This document shows, one piece after another, positions 25,250-34,823 of a stretch of 64,000 nucleotides of DNA; within the stretch, counting starts at the first letter, position 1, and each line of letters starts with the position of its first letter. The DNA is from Candidatus Schekmanbacteria bacterium (GTDB taxonomy: Bacteria > Schekmanbacteria > GWA2-38-11 > J061). The notes beneath the pieces are model-generated. The model worked only from the letters and a program-made list of their open reading frames with translations, was not told the DNA's origin and did not search any database. Made by a program: the position numbers and the translations under genes. The DNA is taken from the NCBI GenBank assembly GCA_016219965.1, contig JACRJM010000003.1, positions 124,001-188,000 on the forward strand, in the 5' to 3' direction.

Positions 25250-28136
25250 AGCAAACTCCCTTTTCCAGTATTCTGTTCATGTCTGCTAACTCTTCATGCC
25301 TGTTAACCTGCTTATGCCCCTCATACCAGTATCCAAGCGTATTCCCTATCTCGGAAGCAACAATCTTAAACAATGCTTCTGAAAAATCTTTTTTTCCTAT
25401 TTTTAATGAGTTATGATTTTCAAGAATATATTTCATGAGATTTTTCATTTGCTCATTAAAGTTAGAAAACATGTGGTTGTATTTGAATGGGTTGCCGCTG
25501 CCTTTATGTCCATTGGTACAATTAATTTCAAGGAGCAGATTTTTTAGACTTGCTTCATCACAGGCAGTACCATTGAATTTTCTTACCTTGTCATAGAAAT
25601 TTTCTGTTGATTCATTTAACAGTTGAAGAAATGCCTTGAAATCATTGGGTGTTATGTTTGCCTGCGGTTCCCACTCAGAAATTGACATCTTTATTGTGTC
25701 ATAGAGAACCCATGATTTATGGGCTATATCCCTAAGTGAAGATATATGGAGAGTTTCAAAATTGGGCACCTCATTTCCGAGAAGCTCTGTAAATGCCTTC
25801 ATGCCATTGTAATTCCTCTTAAGGAAATAATCAGCATTCTTGTAGTGCCAGTGATATACCCCGCAGGAATAAAGAAATCCAAGGTGCTCTCCGTTCCGTG
25901 CCATTCTCATCCCTGCCTCGATGTCCTCGGCGTTTGATATTTTTTTAAATCCATATTTAAGGAGAGATTTCTTTGAATAACATGCACAAACATTGTCAAT
26001 AAATGAGACTTTTCTCTTTAATTGCTCCGGCAGACAGTCAAAAGATTCTTTGTCCTGTAAATAGTATTCTACGTCCCTGTCAAATCCGTAGGAGTTATAT
26101 GTTATATCGGTAATCCATCTGCTGTAAAGGTCGGCATCAGAATTTACCATCTGCCTTATTGAGAGAGCTGCAAGCTCAGGAGATGCCTTAAAAGTTTGAG
26201 CTATCTTGTATAACAGATAATCGCTGGCAGGAAGGGCATCATGTACCGTATAGAGGACATAATCGCCGCTTGCGTGTTCCGCTGCCAGCTGCCTCGTCGC
26301 ACCATGATTAAAAGATTCCCTTGGTATCTGAACAATCTTTGCTCCATTCTTTGCAGCAACTTCCAATGTGCCGTCAGTGGAACCTGAATCTATAATAACT
26401 ATCTCAACATCCTTCACCTTCTTTTGTTTTTTTATTTTATCCATAAGAGCTATAAATTGCTGCCCACCGTTCAATACTGGGATTACTATTGAAAATTTAG
26501 CATCAGCACAGCTGGCATCAGATATATTGCTTTTTATGGGATTGAATGTCATCAACTTGCTTAATGTCTTATTCAAAGTGGCACTTCTATTGAGGAATTT
26601 CTGATTTGTATGGTCCAAAAGATTATTCAATTCCCTGTTCTTTTCAAGCTCGCTCTGATAGCGTTTATGCATCATATCTATTATGCTTACAGTCCCATCA
26701 AATGCTTTAGCTTTAAAGATATAGTCGTCACTGTCCGCAGTTGACTGGCCATTTGCAGGTTCAACAGAATTAGATGTTTCTTTTTTATCCATTTTATCAT
26801 CAGCGGCAAAAACAGAATCATCTACCATGATTTTTTCAAGAAATGAGTAGTCGACACCTTTTACCTTTGCAGCCATTTTCCCGCGGTTTGACATATCTTC
26901 CACAGAACCATCGCACATGATAAGGTTGTTTTTCTTATAGAAGTCAAAAAGAGTACTTCCCGGGACAGGAGTGTAAAGGGCCGGCGAATAATGGATAGGC
27001 TTGACTTTTAATACTCCAGCCACTGTCATTATATCATCTTCTTTATGCCAGCCTGTATCAGTGGGGATGCCTAAAATATAATTTGCCCAGATCTTTACAC
27101 CATACTTGTGTAATATTTCTGTAGCCCTGAAATTGTCCTCGGGAGTTGCCTTCTTGTTAAACCATTTTAATATCCTTGGGCTGAAAGACTCAAAGCCAAT
27201 AATAAGAAATGCAAGGCCAGAGCCTGCCATTTTTTCTATTAAATCCTCGTTCTTGCAAATTACATCTGCCTTAGAAGATGTAACCCATTTGAAACCGCTC
27301 TTTACAAAGCCTTTATCATGAAGAGCCTGCGTGAATTCTTCCACCCACTCGCGGGACATTATAAACTGGTCATCATGAAACATGGCAGACCTGATACCAT
27401 ACTTATCCCTAAGCATCTCTAACTCTGCAATCACATTTTCAACACTTCTTCCCCTGATATAGGAAATGCGTTTGCCATCCTTATCAAGCCTTGTGTAAAG
27501 TTGATGTTCTCCGGGTCCGCAGCAGAATGTGCAGTTAAAGGGACAACCTCTGGTATTCATAAGTTCAGCCATAGGGAGAGGGAAATGAAATTTTTTCAAG
27601 CCAAAGGGCTCGCAGTTCATTCTTACATCATAATCCGACCAGATCTCCCTGTCAGGAAACGGGATCTGGTTTAAATCAGGAGTTTTCCCCCAGGAATATT
27701 TCGGGAACTTTGATGGGTTTTCAATAAGCTCTGGAAAACTTATTTCACCTTCTCCCTGTATTACATAGTCAAAGGCGCCTGTCTTAAGACATTCCTCGGG
27801 AAACATAGTAGGGTGAATGCCACCCGCAACCCTCATAGCTTTTGGGAGGATGGCAGAGGCTATTTTTCCTGCTTCTACAGCTATTGAAAATTCCACAGAA
27901 TGGATTGAAAATCCTATTACGTCAGGAGAATTTTTCTTTAACAAAGTCTTATATTCATCCCAGCCGGAAAGCATCCTGAAGTCCACAAGGAAAACCTCAT
28001 GTCCTTTAGATTTAAGCGCTCCCGCCAGATAAGCTAGTCCAAGACGTATGAAAATACTGTCAGGAGATGGTTTTTTTAAATCAGCATCCCACGAACTATA
28101 GGCTAAGGCTGGATTGACTAAAAGAACTTTTGCCAT
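25242..28136 (-). CDS. Cobalamin-binding-type radical SAM protein fused to a GT2 glycosyltransferase
   Basis: About 964 residues from ATG 28136 (GGAGAGG immediately upstream; the TTG at 28148 is a worse start). Residues 1-150 resemble the B12-binding Rossmann domain (KVLLVNPA, RLGLAYLAGALKSKGHEVFLVD, GGIHPTMFPEE). Residues about 190-400 are the radical SAM barrel with CPFNCTFC (C198, C202, C205). From residue 548 a GT2 domain follows (FSIVIPVLNGG, VIIDSGSTDGT, YVLYTVHDALP), then a helical tail. The fusion implies a radical-SAM-modified product that is then glycosylated, or modification of a glycosyl acceptor. It lies between two other radical SAM genes, 45 bp after the first and 8 bp into the next. 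Nothing in sequence names the substrate. Confidence 0.88.
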   Translation of the reverse strand: MAKVLLVNPALAYSSWDADLKKPSPDSIFIRLGLAYLAGALKSKGHEVFLVDFRMLSGWDEYKTLLKKNSPDVIGFSIHSVEFSIAVEAGKIASAILPKAMRVAGGIHPTMFPEECLKTGAFDYVIQGEGEISFPELIENPSKFPKYSWGKTPDLNQIPFPDREIWSDYDVRMNCEPFGLKKFHFPLPMAELMNTRGCPFNCTFCCGPGEHQLYTRLDKDGKRISYIRGRSVENVIAELEMLRDKYGIRSAMFHDDQFIMSREWVEEFTQALHDKGFVKSGFKWVTSSKADVICKNEDLIEKMAGSGLAFLIIGFESFSPRILKWFNKKATPEDNFRATEILHKYGVKIWANYILGIPTDTGWHKEDDIMTVAGVLKVKPIHYSPALYTPVPGSTLFDFYKKNNLIMCDGSVEDMSNRGKMAAKVKGVDYSFLEKIMVDDSVFAADDKMDKKETSNSVEPANGQSTADSDDYIFKAKAFDGTVSIIDMMHKRYQSELEKNRELNNLLDHTNQKFLNRSATLNKTLSKLMTFNPIKSNISDASCADAKFSIVIPVLNGGQQFIALMDKIKKQKKVKDVEIVIIDSGSTDGTLEVAAKNGAKIVQIPRESFNHGATRQLAAEHASGDYVLYTVHDALPASDYLLYKIAQTFKASPELAALSIRQMVNSDADLYSRWITDITYNSYGFDRDVEYYLQDKESFDCLPEQLKRKVSFIDNVCACYSKKSLLKYGFKKISNAEDIEAGMRMARNGEHLGFLYSCGVYHWHYKNADYFLKRNYNGMKAFTELLGNEVPNFETLHISSLRDIAHKSWVLYDTIKMSISEWEPQANITPNDFKAFLQLLNESTENFYDKVRKFNGTACDEASLKNLLLEINCTNGHKGSGNPFKYNHMFSNFNEQMKNLMKYILENHNSLKIGKKDFSEALFKIVASEIGNTLGYWYEGHKQVNRHEELADMNRILEKGVCFG

Positions 28137-28181
28137 TTTCCTCTCCAATATTTATAAAAAATTATTTTATCTGCGCGACGC

Positions 28182-29303
28182 TCACAGGAAGCATACGTGT
28201 TCTTTGGGTCTTGTGATATTCCATAATACCTGATTAAATGTGTTGCACCTGCACAATGGGATACAGTCATCAAAATCTATTTTTTCGCAGGCCTCTTTCC
28301 GTTCTTCCGAATTCCAAACCTCTGCAAGACTTTTTTCCTTGAGATCCCCGATACAATACTTTTCATAACCTCTGAGATGGCAGCAGATGTACATCTTGCC
28401 GGTTGCGGCAATAACCGTAGCAAACTGGTGGCCATAGCATTCCTTGTAATTCCTTCCATAATCTTTCGAGTTCATCATGTCGTATTTATGTTTTGAATGG
28501 AGGACATCAAAGGCATTGCCGCTGTATTTTATACATTTCGCAATTTCCCTCGTAACATCTTCCCAGTTGTATTCAAAATTTCCGCCGCGATGTATCTGCA
28601 TTGGACGAAACTGGATATAGTCAACTCCCATATCTCTGCAAAGGATAGTTGCTTTTTCCAAATCACCGCTTGTCTCCCTGCTGGTCAGGTATCCTACTCC
28701 CACTGTGGCGTTGCTTTGTAATTCCTTTTTCATTCTTGTCAGCATTCGTATATTCTCTACAACCTTGTTAAAAGCATTTCCGTCCCTTCCATGCGTTTTC
28801 AAGAATACTTCAGGGGTTGCAGCATCAAGAGAAACCCTTATCCATGTGCAATTTTTCAGAAGCTTCTCTGCTGACTCTTCTTTTAGAAGCTGGCCATTTG
28901 TGATAAAACCGACATCTATACCTCTTGATTTTGCACGCTCGACTATATCAGGAGTATCAGGATGGCATAATGGTTCTCCGCCGCCGGTAAAAATCAATCC
29001 CCTTGCTCCTTCTTCGCCTAATTGATCTATAATTGATTCTGCCCTTTCCCTTGAAAGGGAATTACTGTCTGTAAGCTGGTAATAACTTACAACGCACTCC
29101 GGGCACTTGTGATTGCATACATTTGTCATATCTATTTCAACAGTAATAGGTGGAGGATTATCTCCATCTATCCATGCGCTGACCCTGTCCAAATGTTGCA
29201 GAATTTTCTCAGAACTGAACTGTTTTACATCATTAAGCTTTTCCTTAAGGTCGGGGATAAATTCTATGATGTTTTCTTTTTTTGGTGCTGCAGCGCCCTT
29301 CAT
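28182..29303 (-). CDS. Radical SAM/SPASM protein
   Basis: About 373 residues from ATG 29303, with AAAGGAGG upstream; the longer in-frame start at 29354 has no such site. The radical SAM motif is CNHKCPEC (C63, C67, C70) after DMTNV. The C-terminus has CYGHQFA...MYICCHLRGYEKYCIGDL...CIPLCRC, a cysteine-rich SPASM domain for auxiliary clusters. First gene of the operon, downstream of a sigma-54-type promoter. Other members of this group modify ribosomal peptides or sugars; no precursor peptide was found nearby. Confidence 0.88.
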   Translation of the reverse strand: MKGAAAPKKENIIEFIPDLKEKLNDVKQFSSEKILQHLDRVSAWIDGDNPPPITVEIDMTNVCNHKCPECVVSYYQLTDSNSLSRERAESIIDQLGEEGARGLIFTGGGEPLCHPDTPDIVERAKSRGIDVGFITNGQLLKEESAEKLLKNCTWIRVSLDAATPEVFLKTHGRDGNAFNKVVENIRMLTRMKKELQSNATVGVGYLTSRETSGDLEKATILCRDMGVDYIQFRPMQIHRGGNFEYNWEDVTREIAKCIKYSGNAFDVLHSKHKYDMMNSKDYGRNYKECYGHQFATVIAATGKMYICCHLRGYEKYCIGDLKEKSLAEVWNSEERKEACEKIDFDDCIPLCRCNTFNQVLWNITRPKEHVCFL

Positions 29304-29363
29304 AAAAAATCCTCCTTTTAATAAATAAAAATGCTCATAGATAAAAAATACCAAGCCTCTTTA

Positions 29364-29379
29364 AGCAATAATCCTGCCA
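29364..29379 (-). promoter_or_regulatory. Sigma-54 promoter for the radical SAM operon
   Basis: Read on the minus strand, TGGCAGGATTATTGCT fits TGGCAC-N5-TTGCW with exactly 10 bp between GG and GC. Transcription would begin near 29353, about 50 bp before the ATG at 29303. Same promoter class as upstream of the chemotaxis cluster. Confidence 0.7.
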
Positions 29380-29596
29380 AAGGTTTATTAGAAGGAGAAG
29401 GGATTATTATCAGACAATAACCATTTGATATTTATATTTTTTTTGAAGCGGTGCCTTTTTTCTCAATAGAGCATTCTTAAACAATTATTGTGGAAAAGAT
29501 TGCCCATTGAGGAGAAAAATTAGCCTGGTGAAATGATTATCAGGAAATTGATTTCATGCTGAGTACTTCTTAAGATAGGGGAGCAAATTTACTTCT

Positions 29597-30001
29597 TCAG
29601 GATTTATCAACAAGGTACTGAAAAGAGTATATTTGAAGGTTTTTTATAAGGTTTTGCTCGACCTCCTTGCATACGGTATGTATGGGGCATGTTGCCTTCC
29701 TTTTGCATACATCTTCCCCGTTTACGCATATATTTATAAGTGGTAATGCTTCCATTGCTTTAACAACATCAAAAACAGTCAACTGACTAGGTGTTACGGC
29801 CAATGAATAACCGCCGCCTTTACCCCTCTGGGATTGCACGATTCCTTGTTTGTTCAGACGGTGCATTATTTTGGCAACAAATGGGCGAGGTATTTCTTCG
29901 TCGGCAGACAGGGCATCTATCCTGGAAAACCCTTTTTCCTGTTTTGACAGGTTTAAAACGCACCTTATTGCATAATCTGTATCACGCTTAATACGTAACA
30001 T
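29597..30001 (-). CDS. Rrf2-family regulator with three or four cysteines
   Basis: 134 residues. N-terminal winged helix (MLRIKRDTDYAIRCVLNLSKQEKGFSRIDALSADEEIPRPFVAKIMHRL) and wing QSQRGKGGGYSLA typical of IscR/Rrf2. The cluster-binding stretch CVNGEDVCKRKATC plus a following cysteine suggests a [2Fe-2S] or [4Fe-4S] sensing regulator. It follows an intergenic stretch of 293 bp (29304-29596) in which only the sigma-54 element was recognised. It may repress genes on either side in response to Fe-S status, oxygen or NO. Confidence 0.88.
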   Translation of the reverse strand: MLRIKRDTDYAIRCVLNLSKQEKGFSRIDALSADEEIPRPFVAKIMHRLNKQGIVQSQRGKGGGYSLAVTPSQLTVFDVVKAMEALPLINICVNGEDVCKRKATCPIHTVCKEVEQNLIKNLQIYSFQYLVDKS

Positions 30002-30063
30002 ATATTATCTGTAAATAGCTAAAAAAACACAAAGTCAATATTTTTTTTAAAATATTTATTATT

Positions 30064-31038
30064 TTAGCCATTAATTCTTTTTGCCATACGGTCAAGATAC
30101 CCGGAAAGCTTTAACTTTATAGACTGAAGAGTATCGAACTCATTTACAACTATGCGCTTAAGCATTAACCTGCTGTCACTGAAAGTATTCAGACCGAAAA
30201 CTGTGGAACAGGTATTTTCATAGCCTGATGATGAAAAAACCTGTGCGTTAATATTTCTGAAGTATTTTTCTCCTCCAAAAGGCATGGCGAAGGACAATAC
30301 TTTTTTTGATGTGACAGATTCGAGGTATTCCCTTGAATGAGTTAATTCTTTTTTGATCTCATCCTTTCCGAGCATGCTGAAATCAGCATGGGAATGACTG
30401 TGTGAGGCAACTTCAATAAAAGGAGAGGAAATATGTCTGACATCCTCTGCGGAAAGAAAATTCCTTTCAATATAACCGAATAGCATATTTACATTAAGAA
30501 TCTTTTCAACAAGACTTCTTGTTTTTCCCTGATTATTAGAGGCAAGTATTGAAGTAATTGATCTTTTTAGCAGGAGATGATTTTTACTTTTAGTGATATG
30601 CAATTCATTAAGAAGCATTTCGAATGAATCTTTGTTGTTTAATGCAGCCTCAATATATATATATAATGGAATCGCATCCCCTGAAAGTATTCCCGTAGGA
30701 AGAAAAAATGTGCAGGGTATATTGCTTTTATCAACTAGAGGTATCACATTGCTGATTAATGATTTGTAGCCATCATCAAAGGTAATGGCAACAAAGGGTT
30801 TCCCCCCTTCTGAAATTTTGCAATTGGCAATATGATCTGCCACTTCAGAAAGCGGAACTATCCGGAAATATTTTTTAAGGAAAAAGATATGCGATTCAAA
30901 ATCTTTTACCGTGCAGCTTACAGTCCCATCGTAATAAAAATTTTCATTTGAATCCTCGTCATTTTCATCAATTATCCTGTGGTAGGCAAGTATAGGAAAA
31001 CAGCTCTTCTTGAGCTTTGAGAGAGAAGAATCAAGCAT
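30064..31038 (-). CDS. Polysaccharide deacetylase family protein
   Basis: 324 residues. NodB-homology marks: FPILAYHRIID at the start, VAITFDDGYKSLISNV (metal-binding DD pair), FFLPTG, and EVASHSHSHADFS with the HxxxxH-type zinc motif. These enzymes remove N-acetyl groups from envelope polysaccharides or peptidoglycan. No signal peptide is seen. It is next to a GT2 on the same strand, 85 bp apart, in a polysaccharide region. Confidence 0.85.
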   Translation of the reverse strand: MLDSSLSKLKKSCFPILAYHRIIDENDEDSNENFYYDGTVSCTVKDFESHIFFLKKYFRIVPLSEVADHIANCKISEGGKPFVAITFDDGYKSLISNVIPLVDKSNIPCTFFLPTGILSGDAIPLYIYIEAALNNKDSFEMLLNELHITKSKNHLLLKRSITSILASNNQGKTRSLVEKILNVNMLFGYIERNFLSAEDVRHISSPFIEVASHSHSHADFSMLGKDEIKKELTHSREYLESVTSKKVLSFAMPFGGEKYFRNINAQVFSSSGYENTCSTVFGLNTFSDSRLMLKRIVVNEFDTLQSIKLKLSGYLDRMAKRING

Positions 31039-31123
31039 TTTCTGCTGCGTTTTCCCTTTGAGAAGGAAAGATAGTGCAGATGTAAGAATCCGTTCATTGT
31101 CTCTTAAGAATTTTGAAAATATC

Positions 31124-32029
31124 TCAATAGTATGTCCTTCCCATTAATTTATTTATTTTTTTTATGGTTTCAGCGCTTAAGACATTGTCATCTTTCCTGA
31201 CAGCCTGTATTTTTTTTATACCATGAACCAATCCCTTTAAGTAATGCTTTAATGATGATGTACGCATACTTTCCAAAAATACAAAAACGCTCCATAAAAG
31301 ACTATGGATAATGGCATAGCGGAGAGGCAGATATTTAAAAGCAACGTTAATTCTATTTTTTATGAGATAATATGAACGCTGACCCTCTGATTTTCCTGAT
31401 GGCGACATAAAGTGTTTTATTTTTACGTCCGGTATAAAGAAAATATCTATTCCCTTTTCCATCAGTCTGAACGAGAAATCAAGCTCTTCGCAACCAAAGA
31501 AATATTCTTCAGGGAGTAGGCCTATATCTTCAAATATTTTTTTTCTGAAAGCGCAGGCTCCCCCGAAAAAATAGGAGCATGCTGTATCTGAATCAAGTCT
31601 TTTCCCGCGCCGGACAGGATAACCACCATGGTCTATATTCTTCCCTCTGCTCTCAGGTTTTATATCTTCAATCTTGAAACTAAGAGCACCGGCAGAAGGG
31701 TATCTGTCAAAAGATCTGATGATGTTTTGTATATCTTCATTAGAAGAAAAGCATGCATCATCATCAATAAAAATGACAAACTTTCCTGAAGAGTTTTTTA
31801 TACCAATATTTCTTCCACCTGCAACCCCGGTGTTTATTTCAGATTTTACCTGTTTGAGATCCATTCCATTGAAAAGTGCAATCTGTTCATTGCTGCAATT
31901 AACACCGTTTTCAACAAGGATTATTTCAAAATCCTTAAATGTCTGGATTTTGAGGCTGTCTGCAAGGGAGTGGAGTTCTTTTTCCCGTTCCATAGAAGAT
32001 ATCACAACGACTATACTGATTAAAGGCAT
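31124..32029 (-). CDS. GT2 family glycosyltransferase
   Basis: 301 residues. GT-A fold marks: ISIVVVISSMERE, the nucleotide-sugar region GGRNIGIKNSSGKFVIFIDDDA (DxD-type), and FGGACAFRKKIFEDIGLLPEEYFFGCEELDFSFRL typical of rhamnosyl- or galactosyl-type transferases. It would add a sugar to a lipid-linked or polymeric acceptor at the inner face of the membrane. Acceptor unknown. Confidence 0.87.
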   Translation of the reverse strand: MPLISIVVVISSMEREKELHSLADSLKIQTFKDFEIILVENGVNCSNEQIALFNGMDLKQVKSEINTGVAGGRNIGIKNSSGKFVIFIDDDACFSSNEDIQNIIRSFDRYPSAGALSFKIEDIKPESRGKNIDHGGYPVRRGKRLDSDTACSYFFGGACAFRKKIFEDIGLLPEEYFFGCEELDFSFRLMEKGIDIFFIPDVKIKHFMSPSGKSEGQRSYYLIKNRINVAFKYLPLRYAIIHSLLWSVFVFLESMRTSSLKHYLKGLVHGIKKIQAVRKDDNVLSAETIKKINKLMGRTYY

Positions 32030-32167
32030 GGTATTCTTCTTTAAAAAAGTGAATAAAATACTAATAAAAGATTTTTATTTAGATTGCCAGTCCAAAGAGA
32101 CATGGTAAACTTGTTTTTATTATTAATTAATAGCAATAGATATTGGCATCTTTAACATTTTATTGAA

Positions 32168-34774
32168 ATGAAAACACAGACTAAAATTATTATCTTATTG
32201 TCCTTTCTAATATTTATCTTTATTTGCGGTCTGGTATCGCTGCAGTATTTTCAACTTCAGAAGGCAGAGCACATTTCTAATGAAAGTAAAATCTACAGAG
32301 AGAAGATGTTTGATAAAATCATCGATATTAAAGGCAAGACACTGGAAGGCTTTACCAATGATTATAGCTACTGGGATGGGATGGTAAGTCTGGTTTCACA
32401 GCCTTTGGATAAAAAATGGGCGTATGAAAATATAGATATTGTAATTCATAATTACAATGTTCAGGTGGTCTGGGTTTATACGAAAAATTTTTCCAATGTA
32501 TATTCTACGAACAGTTTTAATGATGAAAAACTGAAGGGAAACCTCCTGTCTGAAGAAGCGCTGAAGAAAATCTTTAAAACAAATCTTTTCCCACATTTCT
32601 TTGTTAACACAAGCCGCGGACTAATGGAAATCAGGGGAGCCCCGATTCAGGCTACTGCCGACAGCAAAAGGGAAACAACTCCATCAGGATTTCTTATTGC
32701 CGGACGTTTATGGGATAGCATTTATATTAATGAAATTTCGGAGTTGGTGGACGGTTCTATAATACTCTCTGATTTTGCAGGTAATAAGAAGCAGGATGCT
32801 GACCATCCCAATGAACAGGATGTTATCGAATTTTCAAAAATATACAATGGATGGGATGGTAAACCCCTGGTATTCGTTAATGTATCTGCTAATTCCCATA
32901 TAATGACAGAGATCAACCAATGGTCCAAAAATGTGTTTTTCATATTCATGGTCTTTTCTCTGGCTATTTTAATTATTATCCCTGCATTTATTATCCGCTG
33001 GGTTACAACCCCTTTGAATAAAATATCGCAGAGCTTGAATCAAGATGCCCCTGATGCAATTGAGAGTCTGAGGGAAGAAAAATCAGAATTTGGCAATATA
33101 GCAAAACTGATTGCAGAGTTTTTCAGACAAAGAAGCGAACTGAAGGCAGTTGTTAACGAGATGGAAATAAGAGTTCAGGAGAGAACATCTGAGATAGCGA
33201 AGGTAAATGAAAATCTCCGTTCTGAGATCATTGAGCGGGAAAAAGCAGAAGAGTTCATTAAAAATATCCTTGAAACCGTTGACGAAGGCTTCATCGTTGT
33301 AGACCGCGAGTACAGGATAATATCTGCAAACAATGCTTATATAAAACAGGCAAATATACCTTTGAAAGATATAATAGGCAGGCACTGTTATGAAGTATCC
33401 CATAATGTAAGCAGACCATGTTATGAGGAAGGTGAGGATTGTGCCGTCAGGCATACTTTTTCTTCGGGCAACCCACATACTTCCATCCATACCCACCGGG
33501 ACAATGATAACCGCCCTGTTTATGTGGAAACAAAAACTTATCCAATGAAAAACGAGTCAGGAGAAATAATTTCTGCAATAGAAATTGTTAATAATATTAC
33601 TGAAAAAAAGAAGCTTGAGGCTCAGTTGCGTCATTCTCAAAAGATGGAAGCAGTGGGCCAGCTTGCAGGAGGTGTGGCGCATGATTTTAACAACATACTT
33701 ACTGCCATAATCGGTTACGGCACTATGCTGCAGAGGAAAGTTGGAGATAACAACACGTTAAGAACATATGTAGATACCATTCTTTCCTCAGCTGAAAGAG
33801 CAGGTAATCTTACCAAGAGCCTTCTTGCATTCAGCAGAAAACAGATAATGGAGCCAAAACCTGTAAACCTCAATCAATTAATAAATGAAGCAAAGAAACT
33901 TCTTTCAAAGCTCGTAAACGAAAAAATAGAGTTTAAGGTGACGCTTTCAGATCAGGATATGGTTGTCATGGCAGATAGCGGCCAGATAGAGCAGGTGCTG
34001 ATGAACCTTGTAACGAATGCAAAGGATGCGATGCCTGACGGAGGCACTTTACAGATTACTACAGAGATTGCAGAAACTGAAGATGAGTATATTAAGTTCC
34101 CAGCCTTTATGAAACCCGGCAGATATGTTCTAATTTCTATTTCGGATACAGGTATTGGAATGGATGATGATACAAAGGAAAAAATATTTGAACCATTTTT
34201 TACTACAAAAGACCCAGGGAAAGGCACTGGACTCGGGCTGGCGATAGTTTATGGCATAGTAAAACAGCATAACGGTTATATAGAAGTTAACAGCGAATTT
34301 TCGCAGGGGACTACTTTTAAAATATATCTTCCGCTCATTGAATCCATTGCTGAAAAAAAAGGAGACAGTGCAGCATTATTACTGCCTAAAGGGAATGAAA
34401 CAATATTGGTAGCAGAAGATGAACTCTCTGTAAGGGAAATTGTAAGAATGCTCCTCGAAGAACAGGGATATAAGGTAATAGAAGCTGTTAACGGCGAAGA
34501 TGCGGTGAAAAAGTTCACTGCTAATAAAGACAGCATCGAGCTTATTCTCCTTGACCTTATGATGCCTCAGAAAGATGGCAGGACTGTTTATGAGGAAATA
34601 AAGAAGATAAGGCCGGGAATTAAGGCGATTTTTATGAGCGGTTATTCTGAAGAGACTGTCAGTATATCAGGGATTATTAAGGATAAACTGCACTTCATCC
34701 CGAAGCCGATTTCGCCGGAAAAACTTTTATTTAAGATACGAGAGGCAATTTCTGGTGATGGTCACCCTGCCTGA
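32168..34774 (+). CDS. CHASE4-type hybrid sensor histidine kinase with C-terminal receiver
   Basis: 868 residues. Membrane helix at about 7-27, a periplasmic CHASE4-like sensor ([10 protein letters not shown] motif, [12 protein letters not shown]), a second helix near 258-280, HAMP, and a PAS domain (DRE...AN) with a CYEV...[12 protein letters not shown] cysteine pattern. Then HisKA with H in [18 protein letters not shown], HATPase ([29 protein letters not shown]) and a C-terminal receiver ([33 protein letters not shown]). It reads an external small molecule and probably redox state, and relays through its own receiver. It stands alone between glycosyltransferase genes, divergent from the GT2. 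Confidence 0.93.
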   Translation: MKTQTKIIILLSFLIFIFICGLVSLQYFQLQKAEHISNESKIYREKMFDKIIDIKGKTLEGFTNDYSYWDGMVSLVSQPLDKKWAYENIDIVIHNYNVQVVWVYTKNFSNVYSTNSFNDEKLKGNLLSEEALKKIFKTNLFPHFFVNTSRGLMEIRGAPIQATADSKRETTPSGFLIAGRLWDSIYINEISELVDGSIILSDFAGNKKQDADHPNEQDVIEFSKIYNGWDGKPLVFVNVSANSHIMTEINQWSKNVFFIFMVFSLAILIIIPAFIIRWVTTPLNKISQSLNQDAPDAIESLREEKSEFGNIAKLIAEFFRQRSELKAVVNEMEIRVQERTSEIAKVNENLRSEIIEREKAEEFIKNILETVDEGFIVVDREYRIISANNAYIKQANIPLKDIIGRHCYEVSHNVSRPCYEEGEDCAVRHTFSSGNPHTSIHTHRDNDNRPVYVETKTYPMKNESGEIISAIEIVNNITEKKKLEAQLRHSQKMEAVGQLAGGVAHDFNNILTAIIGYGTMLQRKVGDNNTLRTYVDTILSSAERAGNLTKSLLAFSRKQIMEPKPVNLNQLINEAKKLLSKLVNEKIEFKVTLSDQDMVVMADSGQIEQVLMNLVTNAKDAMPDGGTLQITTEIAETEDEYIKFPAFMKPGRYVLISISDTGIGMDDDTKEKIFEPFFTTKDPGKGTGLGLAIVYGIVKQHNGYIEVNSEFSQGTTFKIYLPLIESIAEKKGDSAALLLPKGNETILVAEDELSVREIVRMLLEEQGYKVIEAVNGEDAVKKFTANKDSIELILLDLMMPQKDGRTVYEEIKKIRPGIKAIFMSGYSEETVSISGIIKDKLHFIPKPISPEKLLFKIREAISGDGHPA

Positions 34775-34823
34775 TAGGTTTGCAGTTTCCCGGGCATAGC
34801 TTATCATTTCCTGACACTTCGGT

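Noticed and set aside
28136-28148. TTG 28148 as start of the radical SAM/GT2 gene
   Set aside because: GGAGAGG overlaps the extra codons; ATG 28136 is correctly spaced and gives MAKVLLVNPA.
32143-32160. A third sigma-54 element before the CHASE4 kinase (TTGGCATCTTTAACATT)
   Set aside because: It has TGGCA but no GC at 10 bp, so it misses the -12 requirement.
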